DNA from: Ahaetulla prasina | Taxonomy: Eukaryota > Chordata > Lepidosauria > Squamata > Colubridae | DNA length: 64,000 bases | Assembly (NCBI RefSeq): GCF_028640845.1 | Contig: NC_080542.1 | Span: 149,357,298 to 149,421,297, forward strand | Direction: 5' to 3' | Shown here: positions 25,905-40,400 of the stretch, piece after piece | Layout of the letters: every line of letters begins with the position of its first letter | Position numbering within the stretch: the first letter of the stretch is position 1 | Notes under the pieces: model-generated | The model's input: only the letters and a program-made list of their open reading frames with translations | Databases searched by the model: none | Told to the model about the DNA's origin: nothing | Position numbers and translations under genes: made by a program

Positions 25905-28900
25905 ATAGTATGCTGCAGTCCCAGTTTTGCTGAAAAATGGCAATAAATGCCATTTTTTGGAGGGTGGGGGGACAAAACAATCATAAAATACAGTCACGTG
26001 ACTGCAGGACACAACAAACATAGTGTCAAGTTTCTGACTGATGAACCCAACCAAGTCAGCATTATGAGACAATCAGATTTCTCAAAAAGTTGTTTTATTG
26101 AGTCACTGTGGACAATAGATAGCTAGATCACTACAATCACTACAGATCTCAAATGCAAATTGATAAATGCAAAAAGCATTGTTAACAAATTACCTGAACT
26201 TATCCTCTTGTTAAACAGTGGTATATTTGATATCATTTTTGTTTGTGAAACATGGCTGAACTCATCCCTTCCTGACTCCATTATCTCAAACAAAGAATAT
26301 CAAGTCTATCGATCAGATCATGAAAACCGAAGAGGTGGTAGAGTGGCTATCTTTTACAAAAAGTCACTGAACCTAAAAAATATCCAAGTAGCACATAAAC
26401 TTTCTCTTCCTGAAACTATTGTATGCGACCTATCCCTTGACACTACTCTTCGATTCTTACTATGCTACAGAGCCCCTGACTATGACATTAACCATGCAAA
26501 TATGCTAACCTCAATGCTAACATGGGCTACCTCTTGCCCATATCCTCTCATCTTCCTGGGTGACTTAAATCTACCTCTCATTAACTGGATAACTAATGAA
26601 TGTTCAACTGACCCAATCCATACTACACTATACAACGCTGTTACAAACCTAGGTCTTGAACAACTTGTAACCAATAATACAAAACTCAACAACTGCCTTG
26701 ATCTCATCTTCTGCAACAACCCAAATTCAATTTACGGACTACAAATTAAAGAACCTTTTTCCAACAGTGACTACTGCATGATTGATTTTCGTCTCAATAT
26801 ATGTCCATACTTAAATCATCATAACAATAGTATTCCCAACTACAACTTCAAAAAAGCCAATTACGACCTTATAAACAACGATCTTTCATTTCTGGACTGG
26901 CAAAATCTATTTGCAACCTGCATAACCGCTGAAGACCACTATAGAGTCTTCCTACTTGAGATCAATAGAGTCATTAAACTATATGTACCACAAATGACTA
27001 CCATGATCAGGAAAACAAACTACCCATATCAATAAAAAGCTTCAATCAAAAAAATCCTCTGAAAAGAAACAAAAAGGCTATGTTGCAAATTTCAAAACCG
27101 CTACAGAAATATATGCAACCAAATAAAACTGAATCCACAAATTACCACACCAAGCAAGAAGAGAACCTTCTGCGCACAAATTCCAATCGTGCCTTTTATA
27201 ATTTTGTTAACAATAAACTTAAAGACTCAAGATCCATCCCTCCACTAAAAGATTCTAACAACAAAGAATGCAATGATGAAACAGTTAAAGCAAACCTCTT
27301 CAACATTTTCTTTGGCTCAGTTTTTGTTAACTCCGATAACACATATCCGACATTCCACAAACGTACCAGCAATGATTATGATGACCTAACTCATATAGAT
27401 TTCACAGAAGATAACGTTGGAAAAGCTCTTCATAACTTAAAACCATTGCTATCTATTGGACCCGATGGACTATGTGCATACTTTAAAAACTTTCCATTAA
27501 TATAGCAGAACCCCTAAGCATAATCTTTGATAAAGCCTTCACTACCAGTTCCCTTCCCAAACTTTGGTCACTAGCCACAGTCATCCCTATCTTCAAAAAA
27601 GGAGACCCCAGCTTAGTCGGAAATTACAGACCTATCTCTTTGTGCTGCGTCACCTGCAAAGTCATGGAATCAATCATCAACCAATCCATTACCTCACACT
27701 TAGAAACTAACAACCTACTCTCCAATAAACAATTTGGTTTCCGGAAAAAATTATCATGTAACTTACAACTACTCCACTGTAAAAACATATGGACTACAAA
27801 TCTTGATCAAGGCAAAACAATAGATGCAATCTACATAGACTTCTGCAAAGCTTTTGACTCAGTAGTACACGATAAACTTCTCCTAAAACTAAAATCCTAT
27901 GGCATCTCAGGACCCCTTCACAAATGGATATCTGCTTTTCTGTCTAACAGACAACAAGTGGTCAAAATTGGCAATGCTCTATCAAATCCTGTTCCTGTCA
28001 AGAGTGGCGTCCTTCAAGGCAGCGTTCTTGGACCAACACTCTTCATACTATACATTAATGATCTTTGTGACCATATCTCAAGTAACTGTGTTCTCTTTGC
28101 TGACGATGTCAAACTATTTAACACCACAGACAATACATCTATCATTCAAAAAGACCTTGATCATCTAATCGCTTGGTCTAAAACTTGGCAACTCCAAATC
28201 TCAAGCAGCAAATGCTCAGTCTTACATATAAGAAAAAAGAACCCAAACACTAAGTACATGGACATTACCTTACAGATGACCCCATTCCCGTTAAAGACCT
28301 TGGAGTTTTCATGTCAAATGATCTAAGTGCCAAAGCCCACTGCAACTACATAGCAAAAAAAGCTCTAAGAGTTGTAAACCTAATCTTGCGTAGCTTCTTT
28401 TCCAAAAACACCACACTACTAACCAGAGCATATAAACATTTGCTAGACCAATTCTAGAATACAGCTCGCCTGTTTGGAACCCTCACCACATCTCTGACAT
28501 CAATACAATTGAACGTGTCCAGAAATATTTTACAAGAAGAGTTCTCCATTCCTCTGAAAACAACAAAATACCTTATCCCACCAGACTTGAAATCCTAGGC
28601 TTAGAAAACTTGGAACTCCGTCACCTTCGACAAGACCTAAGTTTAACTCACAGAATCATCTATTGTAATGTCCTTCCTGTTAAAGACTACTTTAACAAGA
28701 CAATGCAGACAATTGCAATAATACTAGAGCAACCAATAGATTTAAACTTAATGTTAACCGCTTTAATCTAGATTGCAGAAAATATGACTTCTGCAACAGA
28801 ATCATCAGTGCTTGGAATACTTTACCTGACTCTGTAGTCTCTTCCCATAATCCTAAAAGCTTTAACCAAAAACTTTCTTTTATTGACCTCACCCCATTCC

Positions 28901-31277
28901 TAAGGGGACCATAAGGGGCGTGCATAAGCGCACAAATGTGCCTATCATTCCTGTCCTATTGTTTTTCTTTTCTTCTTCCTATATACATATACTTCCTTAT
29001 ATTTACCCATATATGTGTTTATATATTATATAATCTTTTTGTATGATACCTACATATATTGTTATGACAAATAAAATAAATAAATAAATAGATAGATAGA
29101 TGATGGATATATAGATACCATGTTTCCCCGAAAATAAGCCCTCCCTGAATAATAAGCCCTCCTCTGAAAATATTTAACTGCATGCGCAGCCAGTCCCTTC
29201 CATTTTCTCTGGTTAGGGTTAGGAAACAGAGCTGGAAATCAGGTAAAATGGCAAGAGGATCCCTGTCTTGCTCCATGCACCCCAAAATAATAAGACCTGA
29301 AAATAAGGCCAAGCACTTATTTCAGGGTTCAAAAAAATATAAGACAGGGTCTTATTTTCGGGGAAACATGATAGCTAGCTAGCTAGCTAGCTAGCTAGCT
29401 AGCTAGCTAGATAGATAGATTCCTAATGTGCAGTGCAACCAATCCCAAATTCTGTGCCCGACTTCCACCGGATCTCGAAACCCCCCCCCCAATGCTATTG
29501 TAGCCTCTAATGACTCCCGGGGGAAGCGGTGCGCTGCAGGATACCCCCTTTCATACCGGAACCTTTGCTGCATTCCAATTCCGCAACTCCGGCTGCAGGG
29601 GGTCCACGGAGACCAAGCCGACCAGCCGCACTTCACGGGACAGGCCACCGAGTCACAGGTCACCGTGCCATCCAGACAAACGCTGCGTGGGGACGAAACC
29701 GAGGTTAAGCATTCCCCCCTTGATTGATGCTCGCTTCTGGTTCGGGGCGCCAGAGAAACAATTCAGGGTGTGTGTGCACGCAAAGAATGTTTTTCCCTTT
29801 ATACAGGTAGAACTTGAGTTACAAAAGTTCACTTAATGGCCATTTAAAGTTATGACACTTAAAAATGGGACTTATGACTGTTTTTCACAATTACAATGAT
29901 TCCAGCATCCCCCGGTCACATTGTTTACATTTGGATGTTTGACGACTGACTCCCATTTATGACAGTCGCAGTGTCCCGGTGTCACATGATCCCCTTTTGC
30001 CACCTTTTGACAATGGGGAAAGCAGATTCACTTAACAACCGGATTATTAATTTAACAACTGCAAGGATTCACTGAATAAAGCATTCTGACTTCCGTCTGC
30101 CAGAAATGCTATAGGATTTCCTTACTCTCCTTAGCTGCTCTTCTCTCTATTTTTTACAAAGTCTCCACCTCCATTTTTGTAATACGACAAGCAAAACTGG
30201 ATGCGGTATTCCAGGTGTGGCCATTATCCTCTAACCTGGGAGGGAAGCTCCCAGCCCTCCCCATTTGGAAAAACTCACCCCCAAATAGCTTCCGACAAGC
30301 CGGAGCTCCCTTCTTTTAAGCACACAATTTTGCTGCTCCCTAGATTCGGCAGGTCTGCAGAGAAAGGGACGGGGTTTGCTCACACTCACCACTGGCTGCA
30401 GTTATCCCGCAGGAAGATCTCTCCCGGCCGACGGTGTTCGTGGTCGAAGAAGCAGTGGCACTGGCTCACGTTCACACAGCCCCCCTCCTGCAGGAAGAGA
30501 CCAGGGGGACAACGGCACCCTGCAAGGACCCAAGGCAATGGAGGTGCATTATCTACCGGGGTTCAAAGATACACACACGCCCCACGCCAAAGACCCTGAG
30601 CTCACCCTCCACGCAGCTGCTCTGGCAGGATTTCTGGACACTCAATTGGCGGCAAGTCTGTGGGCAAGGATCCACCAGGCCACGGGCGCAATGCCCAGCT
30701 TGTACGAAGACCATGTCTGGGCCGCAGTCTGGGGAGAAAGACGAGGGCTGAAAAGGAGCAGAAGTAACAGAAGGACAGAGGCGGAAGGGACCTCGGAGGT
30801 CTTCTAGTCCAACCCCCTGTTCGAGCAGGAGACCCTCACAGAATCATCAAATGACAGAGGCGGAAGGGACCTTGGAGGTCATCTGGTCCAACCCCCAGTT
30901 TAAACAGGAGGCAAAGCTTGGAGTGCACCGAATCTTCACTTTTTGGCTCGTACTGTACTGGGGTGACCCCTGAGAGGACAGGAAAAGAAAGGGCACCAGG
31001 GATGAGACCCTCCCCCCAGCCCACATTTCCTCTGATTCTCTTTTGCTAATGATAAGGAGGATCCCAATTGATCAATTTGATAAATAATAATAATAATTTA
31101 TAAATAGTAATAAATTAGTTATTGTGTTTCCCCAAAAATAAGACCCTGTCTTATATTTTTTTGAATCCTGAACTAAGCGTTTGGCTTTATTGCCACGTGC
31201 TCAAAAGCCCGATTGGGCTTATTATCTGGGGATGTCTTATTTTGAGGGAAACAGGATAGATAGATAGATAGATAGAT

Positions 31278-31329
<52 letters not shown>

Positions 31330-31345
31330 AGACGATAGATGGATG

Positions 31346-31401
<56 letters not shown>

Positions 31402-34400
31402 TAAGACGATGGATGGATGGATGGATGGATAGATAGATAGATAGATAGATATAAGACGATAGATGGATGGATGGATGGATGGATGGATGGATGGATGGAT
31501 GGATAGATAGATAGATATAAGACGACAGATGGATAGATGGATGGATGGATGGATGGATGGATAGATAGATAGATAGATAGATAGATATAAGACGATAGAT
31601 AGATGGATAGATAGATAGAGAGAGAGAGAGAATGAGAGATGCACACAAATAGCATAACACAATACATTATATATTATATTATATATTTATAATAAAATAT
31701 TATATAATACATATACACATACAGATGTGTAGGTTTTGGCATACAGCTATATACATACACACATACGCATTTATAAATTATGTATGTATGGATGTAATGT
31801 GGATGCAGTGGCTCAGTGGCTAAGACACTGACCTTATCGATCGAAAGGTCGGCAGTTCAGTGGTTCGAATCCCTAGTGCTGCCGTGTAACGGGGTGAGTT
31901 CCCGTTACTTGTCCCAGCTTCTGTAAACCTAGCAGTTTCGAAAGCAGGTAAAAAATGCAAGTAGAAAAATAGGGACCACCTTTGGTGGGAAGGTAACAGC
32001 ATTCCGTGCACCTTTGGCTTTGAGTCATGCCGGCCACATGACCACGGAGACGTCTTTGGACAGCGCTGGCTCTTCGGCTTTGAAACAGAGATGAGCACCG
32101 CCCCCTAGAGTCAGGAACGACTAGCACCTATGTGCGAGGGGAACCTTTACCTTTATGTATGTATGTATGTATGTATGCCTGGTATGATGTGTGTATGTAT
32201 ATATGTATATATATATATATAGTTTGTAGTACAATGTTACCAGAGAAGAAGCTTCGCAAAATTAGATTAACAATTCAATGCCTTTTTGGCAATGCTGTTA
32301 CAGTGAGCTCTGGGGCTTAGATTGTTTGAGACAGGTACTCCTCAGGGGTGGGTTCTACTTACCTTTACTACTGGTTTGCAACGGGATCGTGCGCATGATC
32401 TTTACAGGGGATGCAACATAAAGAGATTGGTCTGTAATTTTCTACTAGGCTGGGGTCTCCCTTTCTGAAGATAGGAATGACCATAGGTTCTGAAAGGTAC
32501 CTCACAGATTGTGCTTAGGGTTTCTGCTACAGCAGCGGAAAGCTTTTTCAAGAAGCAGCCACATAATCCATCAGGGCCAATCGATAGAGGTGGCTTTAGT
32601 TTGTGCAGCGCTTTTTCAACCTTTTCTTCTGTGCAATCGATACGTAGCAGATAGTTGCAATTAGTTGTGGTTCGACTAGGAAATGTGTGGTATGAGCCAT
32701 TGCTCTTGACCAAGACTGAACCGAAGAACGTGTCGAAAAGGTTGCCCTTAACGGCTTCATCATTGCAGTATTTCCCGTTAGGCCCTTTTAGGGCTGGGAT
32801 GGTTTTCAAGTCTTTAAATTTGGTGTTTTCAAAATTACAGAAGGCGGGGGTGGATTTCGTGTGTAGCGTTTTCCTCTTGTTTGCGGGAGGATGGTCCTGG
32901 ATCCCAATTTAAGCCTCTACCGCATCTGTGACACTCCCCCATCCCTGCCCCTCCCTCTCAGCACCAGACAAGACCCCCTCTTCTCACCGCGGGCATCTCC
33001 GCAGGGCTGTTGGTTGCATGTCTCCATCTGGACGGCGTCTCCGGGACAGAGCTGTCCTCCGTTCTTGGGTGGGGGGTCAGCGCAGGTCCGGGTGCGACTC
33101 CTGACGCCGCCCCGGCACTCAGCATCACAGTCTGACCATTCGCCCCAGGAGGCCCAGACTCCGTTCACTAGTAAAGGGGAAAAGTAGCACCGGTGAAGAC
33201 GGACAACGCGGTCTCGGGATTCTCAGCTCCTCGAGTTACAGCCGCAATTCAGCCCAACGTTTCTGTGGTTAAATGAAACATCCTGGCCAAGGCCCTCTTG
33301 CCCCATTGAGCGACTTTTCCTGCCCCGGTTATTAAGTGAAGCGTGGCCTTTGTTGAATTCGGAACATGGTCGTTCAGCGCATCGGGGCCTCCCCCTTGAC
33401 TTTGCTAGTTGGAAAGTCACAAAAGGGGATCGTAAATAAGACCTGATTGCCAAGCATCTGAATTTGGATCCTGTAATTGCAGGGGAGCTGGGACAGTCGT
33501 TAAGTGGGGAAAACAGTTCCTTTTTTGGGTGCTATTGTAACTTTGAACAGTCATTAAATGAACTATCATAAGTGGAAGAGTACCTGCATTATGTTTTACT
33601 TGCAGAAAGTCTGCAATGATTTCAATTTGTATTTATATTTGTGTTTACATTATGTTTACATTTCAATTTCTCTGTCTATATTTCAATTTCAATTTCTATA
33701 TTTCAATTTTTATATTTCTATTTCAATTTCTATTGCTAATTTTTAAAAATTTCTATTGCTATTTCTATTTCCTATTTCAATTTTCTTTTTGAATTTCCAT
33801 TTCTATATTTCAATTTCTGTTTCTGTTATTTCTATTTCAATTTCTATTTCTATTTCTTTCTATTGCTATTTCGATTTCCTATTTCGATTTCTATATTTCA
33901 ATTTCTATTCTTTTATTTCAATTTCAATTGCTATTTCTATTTCCTATTTCAATTTTGTATTTCTATTTCTGTTTCTGTTATTTCTATTTGTATCCCTATT
34001 TCTATTTTTTTTCTATTTCACAGACAAAAGCCAGGAAAAGCTCCAGACAAGATAACTCCTTCTTGCTTAAAAGTCTGTGCTGACCAATTGGCCCCCATCT
34101 TCACCCATATTTTCAATAAATCACTAGAGATGTGCTATGTTCCTTCTTGCTTCAAACGCTCTACCATCATCCCAGTGCCGAAGAAGCCCACCATCAAGGA
34201 ACTGAATGACTACAGACCAGTTGCTCTAACATCTGTAGTCATGAAAACCTTTGAAAGGCTAGTGCTTTCCTACCTGAAATCCATCACGGATCTGCTGTTA
34301 GACCCCTTGCAATTTGCATACCGAGCAAACAGATCAACAGATGATGCTGTTAATATGGCTCTGCACTACATCCTACAACATCTTGAATCTCCAAAGACCT

Positions 34401-37400
34401 ATGCAAGGGTCCTTTTTGTAGACTTTAGTTCAGCATTCAATACCATCATTCCAGACATTCTTCTAACTAAGCTAAACCAGCTACAGGTACCGGAACAGAC
34501 TTGTAAGTGGATCACAAGCTTCCTAACAAACAGGAAGCAGCAGGTGAAGCTAAGCAAGATCACATCAAATACCTGTACAATTAGCACAGGGGCCCCCCAA
34601 GGCTGTGTGCTCTCCCCACTTCTCTTCTCTCTGTATACCAATGACTGCATCTCCAAATGATCCATTTGTTAAGCTACTGAAGTTCGCAGATGACACAACA
34701 GTGATTGGTCTCATTTGAGACAATGACGAATCCGCATATAGACGAGAGGTCGAACGACTAGCCTTGTGGTGCAACCAAAACAATCTGGAACTGAACACAC
34801 TCAAAACCGTAGAAATGGTGGTAGACTTTAGGAGAAACCCTTCCATACTTCCACCTCTCACAATACTAGACAACACAGTATCAACAATAGAAACCTTCAA
34901 ATTTCTAGGTTCTATCATATTGCAAGATCTAAAATGGACAGCTAACATCAAAAACATCATTAAAAAAGGACAACAAAGAATGTTCTTTCTGTGCCAACTC
35001 AGTAAGCTTAAACTGCCCAAGGAGCTGCTGATTCAGTTCTATAGAGGAATTATTGAGTCTGTCATTTGCACCTCTATAACTGTCTGGTTCGGTTCTGCAA
35101 CCCAACAAGAAAAACACAGACTTCAGAGGATAATTAGAACTGCAGAAAAAATAATTGCTACTAACCTGCCTTCCATTGAAGACCTGTATACTGCACCAAT
35201 CAAGAAGAGGGCCATGGAAATATTTACAGACCCCTCGCATCCAGGACATAAACTGTTTCAACTCCTACCCTCAAAACGATGCTATAGAGCACTGCACACC
35301 AGAACAACTAGACACAAGAACAGTTTTTTCCGTAAGGCCATCACTCTGCTAAACAAATAATTCCATCAACACTGTCAAACTATTTACTGAATCTGCACTA
35401 CTATTAATCTTCTCATAGTTCCCATCATCAATATCTTTCCATTTATGACTGTATGACTATAACTTGTTGCTGGCAATCCTTATGATTTATATTGATATAT
35501 TGACCATCAATTGTGTTGTAAATGTTGTACCTTGATGAACGTATATTTTCTTTTATGTACACTGAGAGTATATGCACCAAGACAAATTCCTTGTGTGTCC
35601 AATCACACTTGGCCAATAAAAATTCTATTCTATTCTATTCTATTCTATTTCTTCCTATTTTTATTTCTATATTTCAATTTCAATTTGTATTTCTATATTT
35701 CAATTTCTATTTCTGTATTCCAATTTTTCTATTTCTGTTATTTCTGTTAGCATTTGTATATACACACATATATGGACGTTTCCACACAGCTCATTACCCA
35801 GGTTGTTACAACACAAAAGACTAATGGGCACACAACTAGGACCACACCCACACAGGATGCTACGAAACAGCCGACTAATCTGCAAACACCCACTCCATCT
35901 ACCAATCAAGATACAACCACACAACCAACCAACCCGCTTACAGCACCAAAACCAACACTCTCCACCTCCCCACCAGTATTTATAGAGAGACAGCAGCTCC
36001 AACCACGCTTTGCTCACACAAGCACAAAGCCATAAGCACCAGCCTGAAGATGATGAGTGAGACCTCATCGAAACATCGCCAAGATACTCTCAACCTTACA
36101 CGGGAAAAGACCCAAATATGCCAAGACCTACATACCTATACCCGTGAAAACCTAAGAAAACACATATATGGATATGTATATATATGGTACAAAATATTAG
36201 CCTGAATTTTTTCCCTGGTAATGGTTCAGGGGGAGTCCAGCTTTTTGCAAAGCCTGTGAATGTAGGGGGAGTGAAGGGAGGAAAGAAAGGAAAGGGAGTG
36301 AGGGGGGAGGAAAGGAAAGGGCTGGAAAGGAAAAGTTCTACCTGGACAGGCTCCGAGGAAGCAGGAGCGGCTGTCAAATTCATCCCGGTCGCAACGTCCT
36401 CCCGGGAGAGCATTGCGGAGCAGGTCGCGTCGCCGGAAGGTCACCCCCAGCCCACAGGACCGGCTGCACTCGCTCCAGGGGCTCCAGGGAGACAGGATGC
36501 AGTCCACTGTGGTGGAGGAGGAAGAGGAGGAAGAGGAAGAAGAAAGGGAGGAGGAGGAGGACAAGGAAGAAGATGAAGGAGGAGCAGGAAGGGGAGGAGT
36601 GTGAGGAAGATGAAGAATGAGAGGAAGAAGAGAAGGAGGAGAAGAGGAGGAGAAAGAAGGGGGACAAGGAAGAAGAGGAAGGGGAGGAGGAGAAGAAGAA
36701 AGAGGAGGAGGAGGAAAAGAAGGTGAGGAAGCGAAGGAGGAGAACAAGGAAAAATTGGAGGAAGAGGAGGAAGAGAAGGAGGAAGAAGAGAGGGAGGAGG
36801 AGGAGGAGAAGGAAGAAGAAGAGGAAGGAGGAGGAGGAAGGGGAGGAAGCAGATGAAGAAGAAGGGGAGGAAAAGGAAGAATGGAAAGAGGAGGAGGAGA
36901 AAGAGGAGCAGAAGGAGAAGGAGCAAGAATAGGTATAGGAGGAGAAGGAAGGGAAAGATCAGGATGAAAAATAATTAAGCTATCGTGGTTGCAAGATCAG
37001 GGCAAATGCCCGCCATATCCTGGAGTGGTGCCCGGCTCAATGCCAGCTCTGCCAACTTTGGCAGAGATCAGATTGCCCTCCCCCCAGCACACACCTTTGG
37101 GGTCCCAGGTGATGGGGGCCCACGGCTACTCCACCCTCTCTCCTATCCCCCCAACCCACCGCAGTTGGCTTCGTCAGAGCCGTCCTGGCAATCCTGGCGC
37201 AGGTCACAGCGGCGTTCAGGGTTCAGGCACTCCCCACTCTGGCAGGAGAATTGCTTGGAGGAGCAGGTGCCGGGCCCCCCCGCCGGGATCGGGGGCCCCA
37301 GGGTGTGGACTGTGGGGGCCGTGGGACCACCTGCAAAAGGCAGACAAGAGGGGAGAGCAGTTTGGTGTCATTGAGAGGTCGGCAGCATTGGATGCTCAGC

Positions 37401-40400
37401 CTTGGCCTGGTCAACCGTGGTCTAACAACAGTTTGTAAACTCAACCCTATTTTAACCTCAGCCGTTAGGTGGTAGAATTGCCGGAGGCTGTTAGTGATTC
37501 TTCTCCTTCTCCTTCTCCTTCCTTCTCCACATCTATTCTCCTTCTCATTATCTTCCTCCTTTTCCTTCTCTATCTTCTCTTTCTCCTCGTCTATTGTCTC
37601 CTTCTCATTATCCTCCTTCTTCTGCCTCCTCCTTCTCACTTCTTCTCCTTCTTCCCTTTCGTCTCTTCCTCCTCCTCATCTATCTTCCTCTTTTCCCCCT
37701 CCCCTTCCTCCCACCAGATGGACTCCACATGAAGTCCCCTGACCGCTTGCAAGCCATATATGGAATCCATCAATCCAATTTTCTTCGGCTGGAAAATAAC
37801 TACCAGAGGAAAGGCAATGGCCCACCTCGCTGGGGTGTACTGGGGCTAAAGACAGCAGTCAAAACCCCCGAAGCCTGGAGGAACCTGGAGGTCTGCAGTG
37901 TCGCCATCCTGAACTCGACAAGAGCAAAGTGGCAACGAGACCAACAGAGGGTCTCTACGGGTGCTTGGCGCGCACTCACCGCAGTGGGTCTCGTCTGAGC
38001 CGTCGGCACAATCTGGCTGCCCGTCACAGACAGAAACGGCCTCCGCACAGCCAAAGGTCTCGCAGGCAAACTGTCCTTGCGTACAAAGGACCCGGGCCAT
38101 CCCAGCCGAGGGCATGAGAGTCGGCACTGCCAAAGAGAAGGGGACAATGGAGTCAGGGGGGGCACTGGGGCAGGCTCTGCTGTGGGGAAGACCCCAAAGT
38201 GCCCTGCCTGTCTCCTGCGACAGAAAGTTTAAATGAGGGGGGGGCTTCTGTCTGTCCCTTCTATTGATAGCTCGGCGGAGGGGGGCATTCATGACATCAT
38301 GGCGCAAATGACATAAGAGAATCACAGAGTTGGAAGGGACCTTGGAGATCACCTAGTCCAACCCCCATCTCAAGGAGGAAGGGATCTTGGAGGTCTTCTA
38401 GTCCATTTCAGACAAATGATTTTCCAATCTCTTTTTAAAAACTTCCAATGTTGAAGCAGCCACAACTTCTGGTGGCAAGCTGTTCCACTGGCTACTTGTC
38501 CACACTGTCAGGAAGTTTCTCCTTAATTGCAGGTTGCTTCCCTTCTTGATTATTTTCCATCCATTGTTTCTTCTCCTGCCTTCTGGTGCTTTGGAAAATA
38601 GGTGGACCCCCTCCTCTTTGTGGCAGCGCCTCAAATACTGGAATGCTGCTATCCTGTCCCTCCTAGTCCGTCTCTTCTCTAGACTGGCCAAACCCAAATC
38701 CTGCAACCGTTCTTCATAGGTTTTGGTCTCCGGGCCTTTAATCATCTTAGTTGCTCTTCTCTGGACTTTTCCCAAAGTCTCAACATCTCTTTTTGTAATG
38801 TAGTGACCAAAACCAGATGCAGCATTCCAGGTGTGGCCTTACTAAGGTTTTGTAAAGAGGTACTAATCCTTCACGTGATTTTGATTCTATGCCTCCGTTT
38901 ATACAACCAAGGATTGTATTAGCTGTTTTGGCTGCTGCCACACACAGCTGGCTCAGGTTTAAGGGATCATCCACTAGGACACTAAGGTCCTCTCACAGTT
39001 TCGGTTTTGGAGCCAGGATTTGGGGCAGAATCCCCCAACAGGACATTCCTCCCACCCCACCAAATTAGTGGCCCGCCCGCCTCACCTGACAAGGTGGGCC
39101 TCCATCCAGGGGTTCCAGGGCGGTGTGGAAGAACATGCCACGTGGGCAGTCCTGAAGCGCTGCTTGATCCAAGAGTCTCCAGTGGCCGGGAAGTGGTCCA
39201 GCGAATGCCGGGCATCGCCGTGGACAAGGCAGCTGGCATGGTAGTTTTCTGGAACTCTCGAGAAGGCGTCAGTCCTGCTTTGCTGGTCTGGGAAACTGCC
39301 GCAGTCTCTGGTTTGGTGAAAGGCGGCAACCAGGCAGGGGTGCCAAGGGGCTTCTCTGGAGGAGAGGGGGCTGCGGTGGGTCTCGTACGGATTACTCCTG
39401 GGGCAGGGCTGTGGCTGGCAGCGGTCAACCGGCCCTCGGCGCGTTCTGTCTCTGGTCACGCGAGAAAGAACGAAGCGGTCAGGAGGAAGAAGAGGAGGGC
39501 ACCCCTCCCCCCCATGCTGAGGACAGTCAGGGGAAACCTGGCCCTTAGGATGTCATGTTCCCCCCACAGCATCTTTTCCCATTGGCAAAATTGGCAGAGT
39601 CCCTTCAGCAACACCGCATAGCCACAGGTCATGAACATGCTATGTCTCTCAGGACAGCTGTCAGCTATACACCATCTCTGCAACCTCCATCCCCCCCCCC
39701 AAACATCCCCTCCCCACCCTCAACTCACTCCAGGAGCAGCCAAACACCTCCAGGCGCAAGGAAATGCTTTGATGATACTCCACGGGCACGAAGCGTAGGA
39801 AACGGGCGAGGAGAGTGAGGCTGAGCTCCTGCCGTTTCAGGGTGCTGCCGTCAGAATTCCCCTCCAGAATCTGCGGGATGGAGGGTTTTGGACAGGACAA
39901 AACAGGTGGTTCAAGAGTATGGAATCACTTCACATCACCTCTTGGCTAAGCAGAGAAGAGCATCGAAGAGAAATTTGTAAGGATGGAGAGAAAGGGATGG
40001 AAAAATAGAAGAGAGTAACCCATGGAGAGAAGACACCATTAAATGCCATTTCCATTTTTGTGAAGCTCACAATCCCCAGAATTGGCAACACCCACAAAGG
40101 GAGTGTAGTGGAGGAAGAAAAGGATTGATGCCCTTTCTTCTGATCTCTCAGACTTGAAAAACCAAAATGTTGAGTTTCTTCTAAGCAGCTTCCTTTATTG
40201 TTCCTCACCTACAGAGAAAATCTTGCCAAACCAAAGCAAACTACAGTACTTGTTTCAGTAAAGATATAGGGGGTCCTTGGCTTACGACCACAACTGTATC
40301 CAAAATTTATGTTTTTGTAAATTTATGTTACAACTTTCCTTGCCACAATTGTTAAGTGAATTATTGCAGTTGTTAAATTAGTCACACTGTTGTAAAATGA

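Noticed and set aside
31173..31667. Long Tyr/Leu/Ser/Ile-rich ORFs on the minus strand
   Set aside because: All frames of a stop-free GATA/GATG array; no protein is implied.
31800..31890. Functional tRNA gene
   Set aside because: Box A and B are present, but the body and Bov-B-like tail are those of a Sauria SINE; no cloverleaf with intact acceptor stem.
36226..36926. Leu/Pro/Ser- and Glu/Lys/Arg-rich ORFs
   Set aside because: Products of the polypurine tract read in several frames.
39082..39459. Alternative open frame with Cys/His content in the linker exon
   Set aside because: It does not join the flanking exons in phase, whereas the Thr/Pro-rich frame does.
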